NCBI GenBank assembly: GCA_017433375.1
Contig: JAFRHG010000004.1
Span: 1-64,000 of the forward strand
DNA: 64,000 bases
Direction of reading: 5' to 3'
DNA from: Bacillota bacterium
GTDB lineage: Bacteria > Bacillota > Clostridia > Peptostreptococcales > Anaerovoracaceae
The notes beneath the pieces were generated by a model, which had not been told where the DNA came from, did no database searches, and saw only the letters and a program-made list of their open reading frames with translations. The position numbers and the translations under genes are program-made. How positions within the stretch are numbered: the first letter of the stretch is position 1; each line of letters opens with the position of its first letter. Below are positions 8,481-18,732 of this stretch, one piece after another.

Positions 8481-9768
8481 TCATGCTCAGGAAGGTTTCG
8501 AACAGATCGATGTCGCTGTGCATGAATTCGTAGAGAAGGGGTTCTTTGAACAGGAAGGCCCCGGCGAACTGGAGATAGGGGGCCAGGATGCTCCCGTGGA
8601 TCGTCCGGTTGATCGCCAGAGCGTCCTCCCGGCTGTAGGCGGCGGTGATCAGCTGTCCGGCGTTGGATACGAAGTAGACGCCGGCCACATCGTTATTCAG
8701 CTGAAACACCCGCTCACTCACGTGGCTGTTGTCCGGTCGGTAGGCCATGAAGAGGCGGCCATTCTCACAGCGGGTCAGCGTCGCGTGGAAGCCGATGCTG
8801 AACTCGCCCAGGTTCTCCTCCAGTTCCCTGTCGGAAAGAAGGATATTGAAGACGGCGACATGCTCCGTCTTTCTCATCATGAGGGCGGCTTCCGAAGGGG
8901 TGACGGGAAAGCCGCTGCTGTATTCCAGGCCGGCCACTTTCTTTCCGCGGACCAGTACGCGGGATACGATCACCTCATACCGGCCGTCCATTTCCACCAG
9001 GGATTCGCAGAGATACTCCCTCGTCTTTATCCGTACAGATGATTCCCCGGCCCTTTGCGGCGGGGTTTTCTGTCTCTCGCCCTCCTCCGCGGGAGGGATC
9101 CGGTCGATGACGTTGCGGCAGAAGGTGGCGCGGACGTACCGGTCATAAAGATCCACCGGCACGGTGTCGTCCGCGGCAAGATAGCGGGCCCCCTCAGGAT
9201 CCCGGCCGAAGCAGCGCATCATAAAGTAATTGATCAGCTGGTAAACGGAAGTGATGTCCGTGCAGATGCGTTTCATCAGGGCCTGCCGCTGACCCGGGCC
9301 CGGCGTCATGTCCGGGGTGAACAGGAATCCATAGTTGTCCAGTCCCTCGGGAAGGGGAAGGCCGTGCTGCAGATTGAAGGAGCGGTAGAGGCACATGAGC
9401 TGCCGGAGCTCCTCCTCGGACAGATCGATCTTCTTCGCGCCCAGTCCGCCGATGAGGGCCTGCTCCCGTTCCGCGACCATGTTCATGTCGCTGACGCGGA
9501 TCTCGTAATAGGTCTCCAGGCCGGTCTCCTCGCAGTCGATATAGAAGAACTGGTGCAGATCCCCCCAGGTGACGGGATTGGTTCCGGCGTTGCCTTTGCC
9601 CGGTTCCGCCTCATCCTCATCCAGGGTATCCAGATGCCAGTGGGCGTAGACCGCCAGCACGCCCATGAGGCGGGTGTCGGTCACGTAGGCGGAGATGAAG
9701 TGCCGGTTGACTTCCGCGATCTTCAGTTTCTGTCCTCCGGTGAGGATACGTGGTACAGGTCTGTCCAT
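8461..9768 (-). CDS. Conserved hypothetical protein, 435 aa
   Basis: I do not recognise this family. It is a soluble-looking protein without signal peptide, membrane segment, nucleotide-binding loop or cysteine cluster. Acidic and basic residues alternate evenly, as in a globular cytoplasmic enzyme or sensor. The N-terminal 100 residues contain ISAYVTDTRLMGVLAVYAHW. The C-terminal 150 residues look like a second alpha/beta domain (HATLTRCENGRLFMAYRP). It has its own promoter (9795-9823) divergent from metK and runs tail to tail into the serine hydrolase with a 20-base overlap. Coding bias matches its neighbours, so it is real and not recently acquired. No function is proposed. Confidence 0.75.
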   Translation of the reverse strand: MDRPVPRILTGGQKLKIAEVNRHFISAYVTDTRLMGVLAVYAHWHLDTLDEDEAEPGKGNAGTNPVTWGDLHQFFYIDCEETGLETYYEIRVSDMNMVAEREQALIGGLGAKKIDLSEEELRQLMCLYRSFNLQHGLPLPEGLDNYGFLFTPDMTPGPGQRQALMKRICTDITSVYQLINYFMMRCFGRDPEGARYLAADDTVPVDLYDRYVRATFCRNVIDRIPPAEEGERQKTPPQRAGESSVRIKTREYLCESLVEMDGRYEVIVSRVLVRGKKVAGLEYSSGFPVTPSEAALMMRKTEHVAVFNILLSDRELEENLGEFSIGFHATLTRCENGRLFMAYRPDNSHVSERVFQLNNDVAGVYFVSNAGQLITAAYSREDALAINRTIHGSILAPYLQFAGAFLFKEPLLYEFMHSDIDLFETFLSMISGEEE

Positions 9769-9794
9769 CCGTTCGTCCTTTCGTTCTTTCGTAG

Positions 9795-9823
9795 ATTATA
9801 CGGCCTGGGGAAACGGGAATCAA
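9795..9823 (-). promoter_or_regulatory. Promoter of the 435-aa hypothetical gene
   Basis: On the minus strand TTGATT (9823-9818), a 17-base spacer and TATAAT (9800-9795), 27 bases upstream of the start at 9768. It is back to back with the metK promoter, with 8 bases between the two -35 boxes, so a regulator binding here could affect both. Confidence 0.8.
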
Positions 9824-9831
9824 GGGGAGTA

Positions 9832-9860
9832 TTGACCTGCATTTTGAAGTAGTCTATAAT
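9832..9860 (+). promoter_or_regulatory. metK promoter
   Basis: TTGACC at 9832-9837, a 17-base spacer and a perfect TATAAT at 9855-9860. The ATG is only 38 bases past the -10 box and is preceded by AAGGAG (9885-9890). That leaves no room for a SAM riboswitch, which many Bacillota use for metK. Confidence 0.85.
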
Positions 9861-9898
9861 GCAGTGGAGTATGCACTTGAGTACAAGGAGTATGATAT

Positions 9899-11083
9899 AT
9901 GAAGAGACTGTTTACATCGGAATCGGTTACCGAAGGCCACCCGGACAAGATCTGCGACCAGATCTCCGACGCCATCGTCGACGCGATTCTGGAAAAGGAT
10001 AAAATGGGCCGGGTAGCCGCGGAAACGACGGTGAACACCGGCTACGCCATGGTCATGGGGGAGATCACCACCGAATGCTATGTGGACATCCCCAAGATCG
10101 CCCGCAAGGTGATCACGGACATCGGCTATACCCGGGCCAAATACGGCTTTGACGGAACCACCTGCGCCATCATGACGTCCATCGACGAGCAGTCCCCGGA
10201 CATCGCCCAGGGCGTGAATGAAGCCATGGAATACCGGGACGGTTCCCTGGAGCATGAGCATGATGCCCTGGAGGAGACCGGCGCGGGAGATCAGGGGATC
10301 ATGTTCGGTTTTGCCTGCAACGAGACGCCGGAACTCATGCCCATGCCTATTTCTCTGGCTCACCGGCTGGCCCGCCGGCTGACCGAGGTGAGAAAGGACA
10401 GGACCCTGAAATACCTCCGTCCCGACGGAAAGACCCAGGTGACGGTGGAATACGACGATAACGGAGTGAAGCGGGTCGATACCATCCTGATCTCCACCCA
10501 GCACGAATCCACGGTGAAACTGGAACAGATCAAGGAGGACCTGATCGAGCACGTGATCTGCCCCGTGGTGGATCCGGCGCTTATGGATGAGGAGACGAAG
10601 ATCCTGGTCAACCCCACGGGAAGATTTGTCATCGGCGGACCCCAGGGGGATTCGGGCCTGACGGGTCGGAAGATCATCGTAGACACCTACGGCGGATACG
10701 CCCGCCACGGCGGCGGCGCGTTCAGCGGCAAGGATCCCACGAAGGTGGACCGTTCCGCGGCTTACGCGGCCAGGTATGTGGCCAAGAATCTGGTCGCTGC
10801 CGGACTGGCGGATAAATGTGAACTGCAGTTGGCCTACGCCATCGGCGTTGCCCGCCCCGTATCCATTCTGGTGGATTCCTTCGGGACGGGAAAGTATCCC
10901 GATGAGCGGCTGGCGGAGATCGTGCAGAAGCACTTCGACCTGCGGCCGGCGGCCATCATCCGGGATCTGGACCTGCGGCGGCCCATCTACCGCCAGGTAG
11001 CGGCCTACGGCCACTTCGGCCGGACGGATATCGATGTTCCCTGGGAACGTCTGGATAAAGTTGAAGCGTTGAAGAAGGAGTAA
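9899..11083 (+). CDS. metK: S-adenosylmethionine synthetase
   Basis: Makes S-adenosylmethionine from methionine and ATP in the cytoplasm. 394 residues, the usual length. Signature motifs are visible: [10 protein letters not shown] near the start, [12 protein letters not shown] around 128-139, and [16 protein letters not shown] around 267-282, which holds the phosphate-binding loop. The start ATG at 9899 is placed by AAGGAG eight bases upstream and by the conserved N-terminal [10 protein letters not shown]. It is followed after 13 bases by aspartokinase, so both enzymes of the aspartate/methionine pathway are probably co-transcribed from the promoter at 9832-9860. Confidence 0.97.
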   Translation: MKRLFTSESVTEGHPDKICDQISDAIVDAILEKDKMGRVAAETTVNTGYAMVMGEITTECYVDIPKIARKVITDIGYTRAKYGFDGTTCAIMTSIDEQSPDIAQGVNEAMEYRDGSLEHEHDALEETGAGDQGIMFGFACNETPELMPMPISLAHRLARRLTEVRKDRTLKYLRPDGKTQVTVEYDDNGVKRVDTILISTQHESTVKLEQIKEDLIEHVICPVVDPALMDEETKILVNPTGRFVIGGPQGDSGLTGRKIIVDTYGGYARHGGGAFSGKDPTKVDRSAAYAARYVAKNLVAAGLADKCELQLAYAIGVARPVSILVDSFGTGKYPDERLAEIVQKHFDLRPAAIIRDLDLRRPIYRQVAAYGHFGRTDIDVPWERLDKVEALKKE

Positions 11084-11096
11084 AGCGGGATTCATC

Positions 11097-12419
11097 ATGG
11101 GAATCAAGGTAGCAAAATTCGGCGGATCATCCGTTGCGGATGCCGGCCAGATCAAAAAAATCGGCGAGATCATCAACAGCGATGCGGACATCCGCTATGT
11201 GGTGGTTTCCGCGCCGGGCAAACGCTTCGATGAGGACACGAAGATCACGGACCTTCTGTATCTCTGTCTGACCCATATCGAACACAAGCTCCCCTACGAG
11301 CAGGTGTTCCAGATGATCACGGACCGGTTCCTGGAAATGGAACGGGACCTTGGCGTGGATGTGGGAATGAAGGAAGAGCTGGAGGAGATCCGGCGGCAGA
11401 TCGACAAAGGCACCACGGCGGACTATCTGGCCAGCCGGGGAGAATACCTCAACGGTAAGCTGGTCGCCGCCTATCTGGGATTCTCCTTTGCGGATCCGGC
11501 GGAGTTCATCCGGTTCAGCGACAAGGGAAAGCACCTGGAGGAGGAAACCAATACGGGCATTGCCTTTGCGCTGAAGGACGTGGAGCGGGCAGTGATCCCC
11601 GGTTTCTACGGAGCCCGGGAAGACGGCACCGTGAAGACCTTCTCCCGGGGCGGCTCCGACATCACCGGCGCGCTGGTCGCCCGGGCCGTCGGCGCCCAGG
11701 TCTATGAGAACTGGACCGACGTCTCCGGATTCCTGGTGGCGGACCCCCGGATCGTGAAGAACCCGAAGCCCATCAAGCAGATTTCCTACAAGGAGCTGCG
11801 GGAGCTGGCCTACATGGGAGCCTCGGTGCTCCACGAGGAGGCCATCTATCCGGCGAGGGTGGCCAGTATTCCCATCAACATCCGGAATACCAACCAGCCC
11901 CAGGATCCGGGAACCATGATCACGGCGGAGCCGGCCCGTCTGGAAGAGGGGCAGATCATTTCCGGGATCGCCGGAAGGAAGGACTTCACTTCCATCACCA
12001 TTTACAGCAGCCACATGATCGGGCAGAAGGGATTCATCCGCCGGATGGCGGCCATCCTGGAGGATCACGATGTCACCATCGAGCACATCCCCAGCGGAAT
12101 CGATACCGTGTCCGTCATCGTGTTCAACCATATGATCGACGGGAAGCTGGATGACATCCTGGACGAATTCCAGCGGCAGCTGAAGCCGGACGCCATGGAC
12201 GTGCAGTCCGATCTGGCGCTGATCGCTACGGTAGGAGCCGGCATGGCTTCCCGGAAGGGAACTTCGGCCAGGCTGTTCACCGCGCTGGCCCAGGCGGACA
12301 TCAACATCCAGATGATCGACCAGGGGTCCAGTGAAATGAACATCATCGTCGGCGTGGACAGCGCGGACTTTGAGGAGGCCATCCGGGCGATCTACCGCGC
12401 CTTTGTGGCGGAATCTTAA
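11097..12419 (+). CDS. lysC: Aspartokinase
   Basis: Phosphorylates aspartate, the first step toward lysine, threonine, methionine and diaminopimelate. 440 residues: an amino-acid kinase domain (about 1-300) starting VAKFGGSSVAD and containing SRGGSDITGALVARA near 183-197, then two ACT domains (about 315-440) that usually bind feedback inhibitors. Identity of the inhibiting amino acid cannot be told from sequence. It lies 13 bases after metK with no promoter between, so it is in the metK operon. The symbol lysC is used generically; the specific isozyme is not resolved. Confidence 0.93.
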   Translation: MGIKVAKFGGSSVADAGQIKKIGEIINSDADIRYVVVSAPGKRFDEDTKITDLLYLCLTHIEHKLPYEQVFQMITDRFLEMERDLGVDVGMKEELEEIRRQIDKGTTADYLASRGEYLNGKLVAAYLGFSFADPAEFIRFSDKGKHLEEETNTGIAFALKDVERAVIPGFYGAREDGTVKTFSRGGSDITGALVARAVGAQVYENWTDVSGFLVADPRIVKNPKPIKQISYKELRELAYMGASVLHEEAIYPARVASIPINIRNTNQPQDPGTMITAEPARLEEGQIISGIAGRKDFTSITIYSSHMIGQKGFIRRMAAILEDHDVTIEHIPSGIDTVSVIVFNHMIDGKLDDILDEFQRQLKPDAMDVQSDLALIATVGAGMASRKGTSARLFTALAQADINIQMIDQGSSEMNIIVGVDSADFEEAIRAIYRAFVAES

Positions 12420-12440
12420 GGATAAATAAGATTCAGGAAA

Positions 12441-12468
12441 TTGGTGGAAAATTCCTGTAATCTAATAT
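12441..12468 (+). promoter_or_regulatory. Weak candidate promoter before the zinc-ribbon membrane protein
   Basis: TTGGTG at 12441-12446 and TAATAT at 12463-12468 with a 16-base spacer. A better -10 (TATAAT, 12468-12473) has no matching -35. The 161-base gap after aspartokinase probably holds a start point, but the boxes are weak. Confidence 0.35.
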
Positions 12469-12580
12469 ATAATAGTAGTAACTGTGAGCACTGCACCTTT
12501 CTTCGGAGGAAGAGGGATGCAGATTTATGCCATGCAAAAACAACGAAGAACCTATACCACACTTACTCTGGGAGGACCAT

Positions 12581-15500
12581 ATGTTTTGTAAACATTGCGG
12601 AAATCAGGTAGCTGATGATTCGGTATTCTGCAGCCACTGCGGAACGAGACTGATCGAGGACGCTGCGCCGGCACCGGCGGTCAGCGCCCCGGCAGAGGAG
12701 ATTCCGGCTGAGCCGGAACCGGAGGTCGCTGCGCCGGCAATAGAGGAACCCGTACAGCAGGCAGCTCCGGCTGTCCCGGCTGCCGCGGCTTCTGCCCAGG
12801 CTCCGGCGGCGAAAGCTCCCGCAGCTGCCGCGCAGGAACCGGAAGCGCCGAGAAAGCCATTCCTGGAGGGGATGTCCTTCGATGTATCGGAATATCCGGA
12901 CAGCCGTGTGGTAGAGAAAACGGACGATATCGATTTCAACTGGAATCTTGATCCGGATGACGTTCCGGAGCTGAGAGCGAAACTGGCCCAGGCGAAGGCT
13001 CAGGTCCCCGAACCGAAGAAGGAGCCGAAGAAGGACCCGGAGACCTCCCGTGTGGCGGAGATCTTTGACCGTGTCGTTCCCGCCCAGGAAGCCAGGAACG
13101 CGATCCCGGCCGACGCGGCGAGCGAAGCGGCGGGAAAGGTCGGGCAGGTCGCCCAGCTGAACACCTTCAACCAGAAGAACGCGGAGTTCCAGAAGCTTCT
13201 GGACAAGGAATTGGCCAAGGTCAGGGACGCGGGGACCATCGGCAAGGAACAGGTTGCGGCCGACGAGGCGGCATCCAAGCGGTTCGAGTCCCGTGAAGAG
13301 GAAATGACCATGGATGACTTCCTGGAGAAGGAAGGCATCGTTAAGCTTTATGAGCCCAAGGAAGTCCAGTCCGATCTGCTGGACCGGATCGACGCGCTGG
13401 AGAGGAAGAAGGCCCAGCAGCGGGAAGAGGAAGAAGCCCGCATGAAAGCGCTGGAAGAGGCCAGAAGAGAGGCCCTGGCGAAGAAAAAGCTGGAACAGGA
13501 ACAGCGGAACGCTGAGCTGGAAGCCAGAGCGGCCGCGGCGGAAGAGATCCGCCAGGCTGAAGCGGCGCAGATCCAGCGCATGACCGAAGAGGAAGCCCGC
13601 AGAAAGGCGGAGCAGGACGCGGCGAGACTGGAGGCCCTGGCCAGAAAGAAGGCTGAGGAAGAAGCTCGTGCCGCGGAGGAGCAGCGCCGGATGGCTGCGG
13701 AGGCGGCCAGACAGAAGGCGGAGGCGGAAGCCCGCGCGAAGGCGGAAGCTGAGGCCCGGGCGAAGGCTGAGGAAGAAGCCCGCCGCCAGGCCGAGGAGCA
13801 GGCCCGCCTGAAGGCGGAGGCCGAGCTGAAGGCTGCGGAGGAAGCGGCCAGGATCCGTGCCCAGAGAGAGGCGGCCATGGCTGCCCGTGAAGAGGCTGCC
13901 CTGAGAGCTGCCCAGGAGCGTGCCCGCCGCGAGGCGGAGATCGCCCGTCTGAAAGCGGAAGCAGAAGAGAAGCAGAGAGCCAGAGCGCGCAGCTCCGAAG
14001 CCGTGTTTGACCAGGCGGAGGAAGTCAGGGCGCAGACGGCCAGGATGCGTGAAGAAGAGGAAGAAAAGATCAGAGCCGCTCTGGCCGGAATCCGGGGCGG
14101 AAGATTTACAGATACCCTGTCCACGACGGAAAAGAAGGAACCGGAACCGGCGGCTGAACCGGAACCGGAAAAACTGGCCATAGAAGAACCGGAAACCTTC
14201 TTCGAGCCGGAACCGGCGGCTGAGCCCGAATCCTATTTCGAGCCGGTGCAGCCTGAACCTCCGGCACCGGAGATCCCGGCAGCGCCCGCGGCGCCGGTGA
14301 TGGATATCCCGGCACAGCCGGTCCAGCCGGCAGCGGATATTCCTGTACAGCCCGCGGCGGAAGTCCCGGTCGGACAGGAAGAAGCTCAGCAGGCGACGGG
14401 AGTGACCCGTGACACCCTGCTGGCGCCGAAGGACAAGATCGAAGAGGCGCACCGCCATACCCGCTACAACATCGAGGGCATGGCAAAGGCAAGAGCGGAC
14501 TTCTTCGCGGACCTGCCCGGCGGTGATCCGGAAGCGGACCGTCAGCCGGAACCGGAAAAGCCGGAACCGGTGACCAGTTTCTCGCCGGAGACCAGAATGG
14601 TTGACAAGGAGGCCATCGTTGCCGGACTGTCATCCACGAAGAAGATCGCCAGAGGCCCTCTGGACATTCAGGAAGCCCTGGGTGTCGCGGCAAGGGAAAA
14701 GGCAGAAGAAACCGCGGAAAAGGCGGAAGCGGTAACAGATACCATAAAGGAAGAGATTCCCGCGGCGGCGAAGCCGGAAGAACAGGCTAATGAGATGGAC
14801 GATCTCCTCAGCCAGTTTGCCAGCGTCGCGGACCCGCTGAAGACGAAGATGGAAGAGGCCGCGGAGCCTCTGGTCATCAAGCCGGCCTCCGAAGAGGAAC
14901 CTGCAGCCGTCCAGGAGCCGGAGGAACTGCCCATGGAGGAGCCGGAAGAGCTGGCCGTGGAAGAGCCGGAGGAACTGGCCGTCCAGGAACCGGAAGAGCT
15001 GCCCATGGAAGAGGCGGAACCGGAGACTGCCAGGGAAATCGAAGACGATTTCTTTGTTCCGGAAGACGTGACTGAGAGCGCTGAGGAAGAGCCGGCGGAA
15101 ACGCCGTCCATCCCGCCGGAACTGGCTGCCATGGAGAAGCCGGGTCTGGAAGATACCATGGTCATGCCCCAGATCAATCACATTGAGGACATGATCTCCT
15201 CCGATTTCGACAGCTACGGCGAGAACGAGGCGGAGGAACTGCGGCAGCTGCAGGCAGCTACCGTGGAAAAGACTGCCCGCGCAGAGGAGACCGCGGCGGC
15301 TGTCGCGGCGGAAGTGGCGGAGGAAGAGCCGGTGCTTTCCCCGAAGGAGCAGAAGATCCTCGACCGGACCAAAGCCAAAGAAGAGAAGAGACTGGCCAAG
15401 GAGAGAAAGAAGGAAGCCAAGAAAGCCATCGCTCAGGACACCTTCGGTGAAACGGATCTCATTGAACCGGAGCAGGAAGAGAAAGGCGGCAAGGGACGGG

Positions 15501-15676
15501 TTGTCCTGATGGTCATCCTGATCCTCCTGTGCGTCATCTTCGCCATGGAACTGGTCGGCATCGGCATCAAGGTCTTCGCGTCCACCAGCCCGGCGGCGGA
15601 ATTCATCGATAATATTCTGAACAGCCTGATCCACATGATCACCGGAGAATCAGACCCGGGTAACGGCACAGTGTAA
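12581..15676 (+). CDS. Zinc-ribbon, coiled-coil, C-terminally membrane-anchored protein
   Basis: The start is set at ATG 12581 because GGAGG lies just upstream (12571-12575) and the product then begins with a zinc ribbon: MFCKHCGNQVADDSVFCSHCG. An in-frame upstream ATG at 12527 lacks this support. The 1031-residue product has a Pro/Ala-rich linker, a very long Ala/Glu/Lys/Arg helix (about 270-510) with the heptad look of a coiled coil, acidic Pro/Glu repeats (PEELAVEEPEEL and relatives), and one membrane segment near the end (VVLMVILILLCVIFAMELVG). The layout suggests a cytoplasmic scaffold tethered to the membrane. Function is unknown. It is 42 bases upstream of UPF0182 and may work with it. 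The GC-rich repeats make large antisense frames that are not genes. Confidence 0.8.
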   Translation: MFCKHCGNQVADDSVFCSHCGTRLIEDAAPAPAVSAPAEEIPAEPEPEVAAPAIEEPVQQAAPAVPAAAASAQAPAAKAPAAAAQEPEAPRKPFLEGMSFDVSEYPDSRVVEKTDDIDFNWNLDPDDVPELRAKLAQAKAQVPEPKKEPKKDPETSRVAEIFDRVVPAQEARNAIPADAASEAAGKVGQVAQLNTFNQKNAEFQKLLDKELAKVRDAGTIGKEQVAADEAASKRFESREEEMTMDDFLEKEGIVKLYEPKEVQSDLLDRIDALERKKAQQREEEEARMKALEEARREALAKKKLEQEQRNAELEARAAAAEEIRQAEAAQIQRMTEEEARRKAEQDAARLEALARKKAEEEARAAEEQRRMAAEAARQKAEAEARAKAEAEARAKAEEEARRQAEEQARLKAEAELKAAEEAARIRAQREAAMAAREEAALRAAQERARREAEIARLKAEAEEKQRARARSSEAVFDQAEEVRAQTARMREEEEEKIRAALAGIRGGRFTDTLSTTEKKEPEPAAEPEPEKLAIEEPETFFEPEPAAEPESYFEPVQPEPPAPEIPAAPAAPVMDIPAQPVQPAADIPVQPAAEVPVGQEEAQQATGVTRDTLLAPKDKIEEAHRHTRYNIEGMAKARADFFADLPGGDPEADRQPEPEKPEPVTSFSPETRMVDKEAIVAGLSSTKKIARGPLDIQEALGVAAREKAEETAEKAEAVTDTIKEEIPAAAKPEEQANEMDDLLSQFASVADPLKTKMEEAAEPLVIKPASEEEPAAVQEPEELPMEEPEELAVEEPEELAVQEPEELPMEEAEPETAREIEDDFFVPEDVTESAEEEPAETPSIPPELAAMEKPGLEDTMVMPQINHIEDMISSDFDSYGENEAEELRQLQAATVEKTARAEETAAAVAAEVAEEEPVLSPKEQKILDRTKAKEEKRLAKERKKEAKKAIAQDTFGETDLIEPEQEEKGGKGRVVLMVILILLCVIFAMELVGIGIKVFASTSPAAEFIDNILNSLIHMITGESDPGNGTV

Positions 15677-15718
15677 GCATACAGAAATCTGAACACGATC
15701 ACTTTTCTGAAGGAGGAC

Positions 15719-18697
15719 ATGGACTTGGAAGAAAACAGGGATGTAAGGGAAGAAAACAGAGAAAAGAAGAAGAAGAAACTGGGTGCGAAGGGGATAATCA
15801 TCATCATCCTTCTGATCATCCTGCTGTTCACGGCACTGATCGGATGGATCACGGATTTCCTCTGGTTCAGGGAACTCACCTATGTATCGGTATTTCTGAC
15901 GAAGCTGTTCACCCAGCTGAAGATCGGCATTCCCGTCTTCGTTGTCGTCACCTTCCTCGCCTACGTGTATCTGAAATTCCTTAAACGGGGATACGTGAAG
16001 CGGATAGAATCCGACGAGGAGACGAACCATCGAAAACTGAATCTGATCTCCTGGGGACTTGCCGGCGCCTTCGGTGCCGTGGCAACCTATTTTGCCGTGA
16101 CGAAGCTCTGGTTCCAGACGCTGCAGTTCTTCAACAGCACGAGCTTCGGCATCAAGGACCCGGTCTATCATCACGACATTTCATTTTATGTATTCAAACT
16201 GAACTTCATCGAGCAGCTCAACGCGATGGTCATCATGCTGATCGTTGCCTTTGCGGTGCTGACCTTCATTTACTATATGATCCTGCTCACCGTAAGGACG
16301 CCCAAGGCCTTTGAGCGCGTCGAGGAGTTCGAAGAAGAAGAACCGGATGAATTCGAGGAGGAAGACTTCTACGATGACGAGGAAGAGGAGCGTTACACCG
16401 GCAATCTCGGTGACGACAACAACCCCTTCAGCGAGATCAACGACGTTTTCGGGAAGTTCTCCAAGCAGTTCGCCGGCCAGTTCGGCAAGGGCAGCGGCCC
16501 CTTCGGCGGCGCGGGGAGAAAGCCCAGCCGCAAAAAGCAGATCGACAATCAGAACGTCCATATGCTCCTGCATATCGCCGAGAAACAGCTGGTGATCGTG
16601 GGCATCCTGTTCTTCCTGATGGTCGGGGTCTACTTTTTCCTGAAGCAGTTTGACCTGCTCTTTGGAAGCACCGGCGCGGTTTACGGCGCGGGCTTCACAG
16701 ACATCAACGTCACCCTGTGGATGTACCGGATCCTGATGGGCCTGTCCGTGCTGGCAGCCATCGGCGTTGCCATCGGCATCACGAAGAAGCGGTTCAAGCC
16801 GGCCATTGCCATTCCCGCGCTGATGGTCGTTGTGGGCCTTCTGGGAACGGGTGGCGCCATGCTGGTGCAGAGCCTGGTGGTGCAGCCGGATGAAATCAAC
16901 AAGGAAAGCAAGTATCTGGAGAGAAACATCGAATATACCCAGTACGCCTACGGCCTGGACGGCGTGGACATGAAGCCCTTCAAGGCGACGGATGATCTGA
17001 CCAGCGCGGACATCGCCGCCAACGAGGAGACCATCTCCAACATCCGTATCAACGACTATTCGCCGGCGAAGACCTTCTACAACCAGACCCAGGCCATTCG
17101 TCAGTACTACGAGTTCGCGGACGTTGACGTCGACCGGTATACCATCGACGGCGACTATACCCAGACCTTCCTGGCCTCCCGGGAAATCGACGAAGAGAAA
17201 ATCAGCAACACCTGGCTGAACCGGCATCTGAAGTATACCCACGGCTACGGCGTCGTCCTGTCCCGTGTAGACAAGATCACGGCCAGCGGCCAGCCCGATA
17301 TGCTGATCAAGAATATTCCGCCGGAATCCATCGTGGACCTGCAGGTGACCGACCCGGCCATCTACTTCGGGGAGCTGACCAACGATTACATCATGGTCAA
17401 CACCTCCGAGGACGAGTTCGATTATCCTGACGGCAACAGCAACAAGTACACCCAGTACAAAGGCAACGCCGGCATCAAGATGAACCTGCTGACCCGCCTC
17501 ATGTTCTCCGTCAGAGAGCGGAGCCTGAAGCTGCTGGTCTCCGGAAACATCAAGAGCAGCTCCAAGATCATCATCAACCGGAACATCACCCAGAGGGTGA
17601 GGACCATCATGCCCTATCTGGACTACGATGAAGATCCCTACATGGCGACGGTGGACGGCAAGCTGTACTGGATCGTGGATGCCTATACGGCAACCAACCG
17701 GTATCCCTACTCGGAGCCCTACAATGCCGAGACGGATGTGGACTACGTGAGAAACTCCATCAAGGTCGTCATCGACGCCTACAACGGCGATACCAGCTAC
17801 TACATCGTGGACAAGACGGATCCCATCGCCAATACCTTCAAGCGGATCTATCCGAAGCTCTTCAAGGACTTCGATCAGATGCCTGACGGGATCAAGGCTC
17901 ACATCCGGTATCCGGGAACGCTGCTGAACATTCAGGCGGAGATCTACCAGAGATATCACATGAACGACGTCAAGGTCTTCTACCAGAACGAGGACCTGTG
18001 GCAGATCGCCAGTGAGATCTACGGCACCAAGGAACAGACCATGGAACCCAACTACTACATCATGAAGCTGCCGGGAGAGAAGAGCGCGGAGTTCGTCAAC
18101 TCCATCCCCTTCACCCCGAAGGATAAGCGGAACCTGATGGGTCTGCTGGTGGCCAGGAACGACGGCGAAGAGTACGGCAAACTGGTGCTCTACCAGATGC
18201 CCAAGAGCAAGGTGGTATACGGACCCATGCAGGTGGAAGCCCAGATCGACCAGAACACGGAGATCTCCAAGGAATTCTCCCTGTGGGATTCCTCCGGATC
18301 CACCTACAGCAGAGGAAACCTCTTCGTGATCCCCATCGAGGATTCCCTCCTCTATGTTGAGCCGGTCTATCTGGAGGCGACCAACTCCAGCATTCCGGAG
18401 GTCAAGCGGGTCATCGTCGTCTTCGGAGATGAGATCGCCTATGAGCCCACTCTGGCGGAAGCGCTGAACTCTCTCTTCGGCGAGGGAAGCGCCCACGACA
18501 GCAAGGGCAGCGAGGATGTCGACAAGGGACAGGACAAGGACAAGAAGAAAGATGACACCATGTCTCAGACGGAACTCATTGACGCCGCTCAGGCAGCCTA
18601 TGACAACGCTCAGGATGCTCTCAAGGACGGCAACTGGAGCAAGTACGGCGAGTACATGAACGAGCTGGAGAAGTACCTGAACCTGCTGGCGAAATAA
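15719..18697 (+). CDS. UPF0182 family large membrane protein
   Basis: 992 residues with the UPF0182 plan: basic N-terminus, about seven membrane segments in the first 400 residues (for example IIIIILLIILLFTALIGW near 26-43), and a large extracytoplasmic domain of about 550 residues. A long acidic insertion (about 200-225, FEEEEPDEFEEEDF) lies in a loop. The family is widespread in Actinobacteria and Bacillota and has no established function. ATG 15719 has AAGGAGG directly upstream. The acidic Asp/Lys-rich stretch near 925-950 and a final helical segment are additions of low complexity. It follows the zinc-ribbon protein closely and is probably in one transcript with it. Confidence 0.9.
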   Translation: MDLEENRDVREENREKKKKKLGAKGIIIIILLIILLFTALIGWITDFLWFRELTYVSVFLTKLFTQLKIGIPVFVVVTFLAYVYLKFLKRGYVKRIESDEETNHRKLNLISWGLAGAFGAVATYFAVTKLWFQTLQFFNSTSFGIKDPVYHHDISFYVFKLNFIEQLNAMVIMLIVAFAVLTFIYYMILLTVRTPKAFERVEEFEEEEPDEFEEEDFYDDEEEERYTGNLGDDNNPFSEINDVFGKFSKQFAGQFGKGSGPFGGAGRKPSRKKQIDNQNVHMLLHIAEKQLVIVGILFFLMVGVYFFLKQFDLLFGSTGAVYGAGFTDINVTLWMYRILMGLSVLAAIGVAIGITKKRFKPAIAIPALMVVVGLLGTGGAMLVQSLVVQPDEINKESKYLERNIEYTQYAYGLDGVDMKPFKATDDLTSADIAANEETISNIRINDYSPAKTFYNQTQAIRQYYEFADVDVDRYTIDGDYTQTFLASREIDEEKISNTWLNRHLKYTHGYGVVLSRVDKITASGQPDMLIKNIPPESIVDLQVTDPAIYFGELTNDYIMVNTSEDEFDYPDGNSNKYTQYKGNAGIKMNLLTRLMFSVRERSLKLLVSGNIKSSSKIIINRNITQRVRTIMPYLDYDEDPYMATVDGKLYWIVDAYTATNRYPYSEPYNAETDVDYVRNSIKVVIDAYNGDTSYYIVDKTDPIANTFKRIYPKLFKDFDQMPDGIKAHIRYPGTLLNIQAEIYQRYHMNDVKVFYQNEDLWQIASEIYGTKEQTMEPNYYIMKLPGEKSAEFVNSIPFTPKDKRNLMGLLVARNDGEEYGKLVLYQMPKSKVVYGPMQVEAQIDQNTEISKEFSLWDSSGSTYSRGNLFVIPIEDSLLYVEPVYLEATNSSIPEVKRVIVVFGDEIAYEPTLAEALNSLFGEGSAHDSKGSEDVDKGQDKDKKKDDTMSQTELIDAAQAAYDNAQDALKDGNWSKYGEYMNELEKYLNLLAK

Positions 18698-18732
18698 AGA
18701 CGGCTCCGAAGCCGAACTGAAACGAAACGTTT

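Noticed and set aside
9861..9898. SAM riboswitch before metK
   Set aside because: Only 38 bases separate the -10 box from the start codon, too short for any SAM aptamer.
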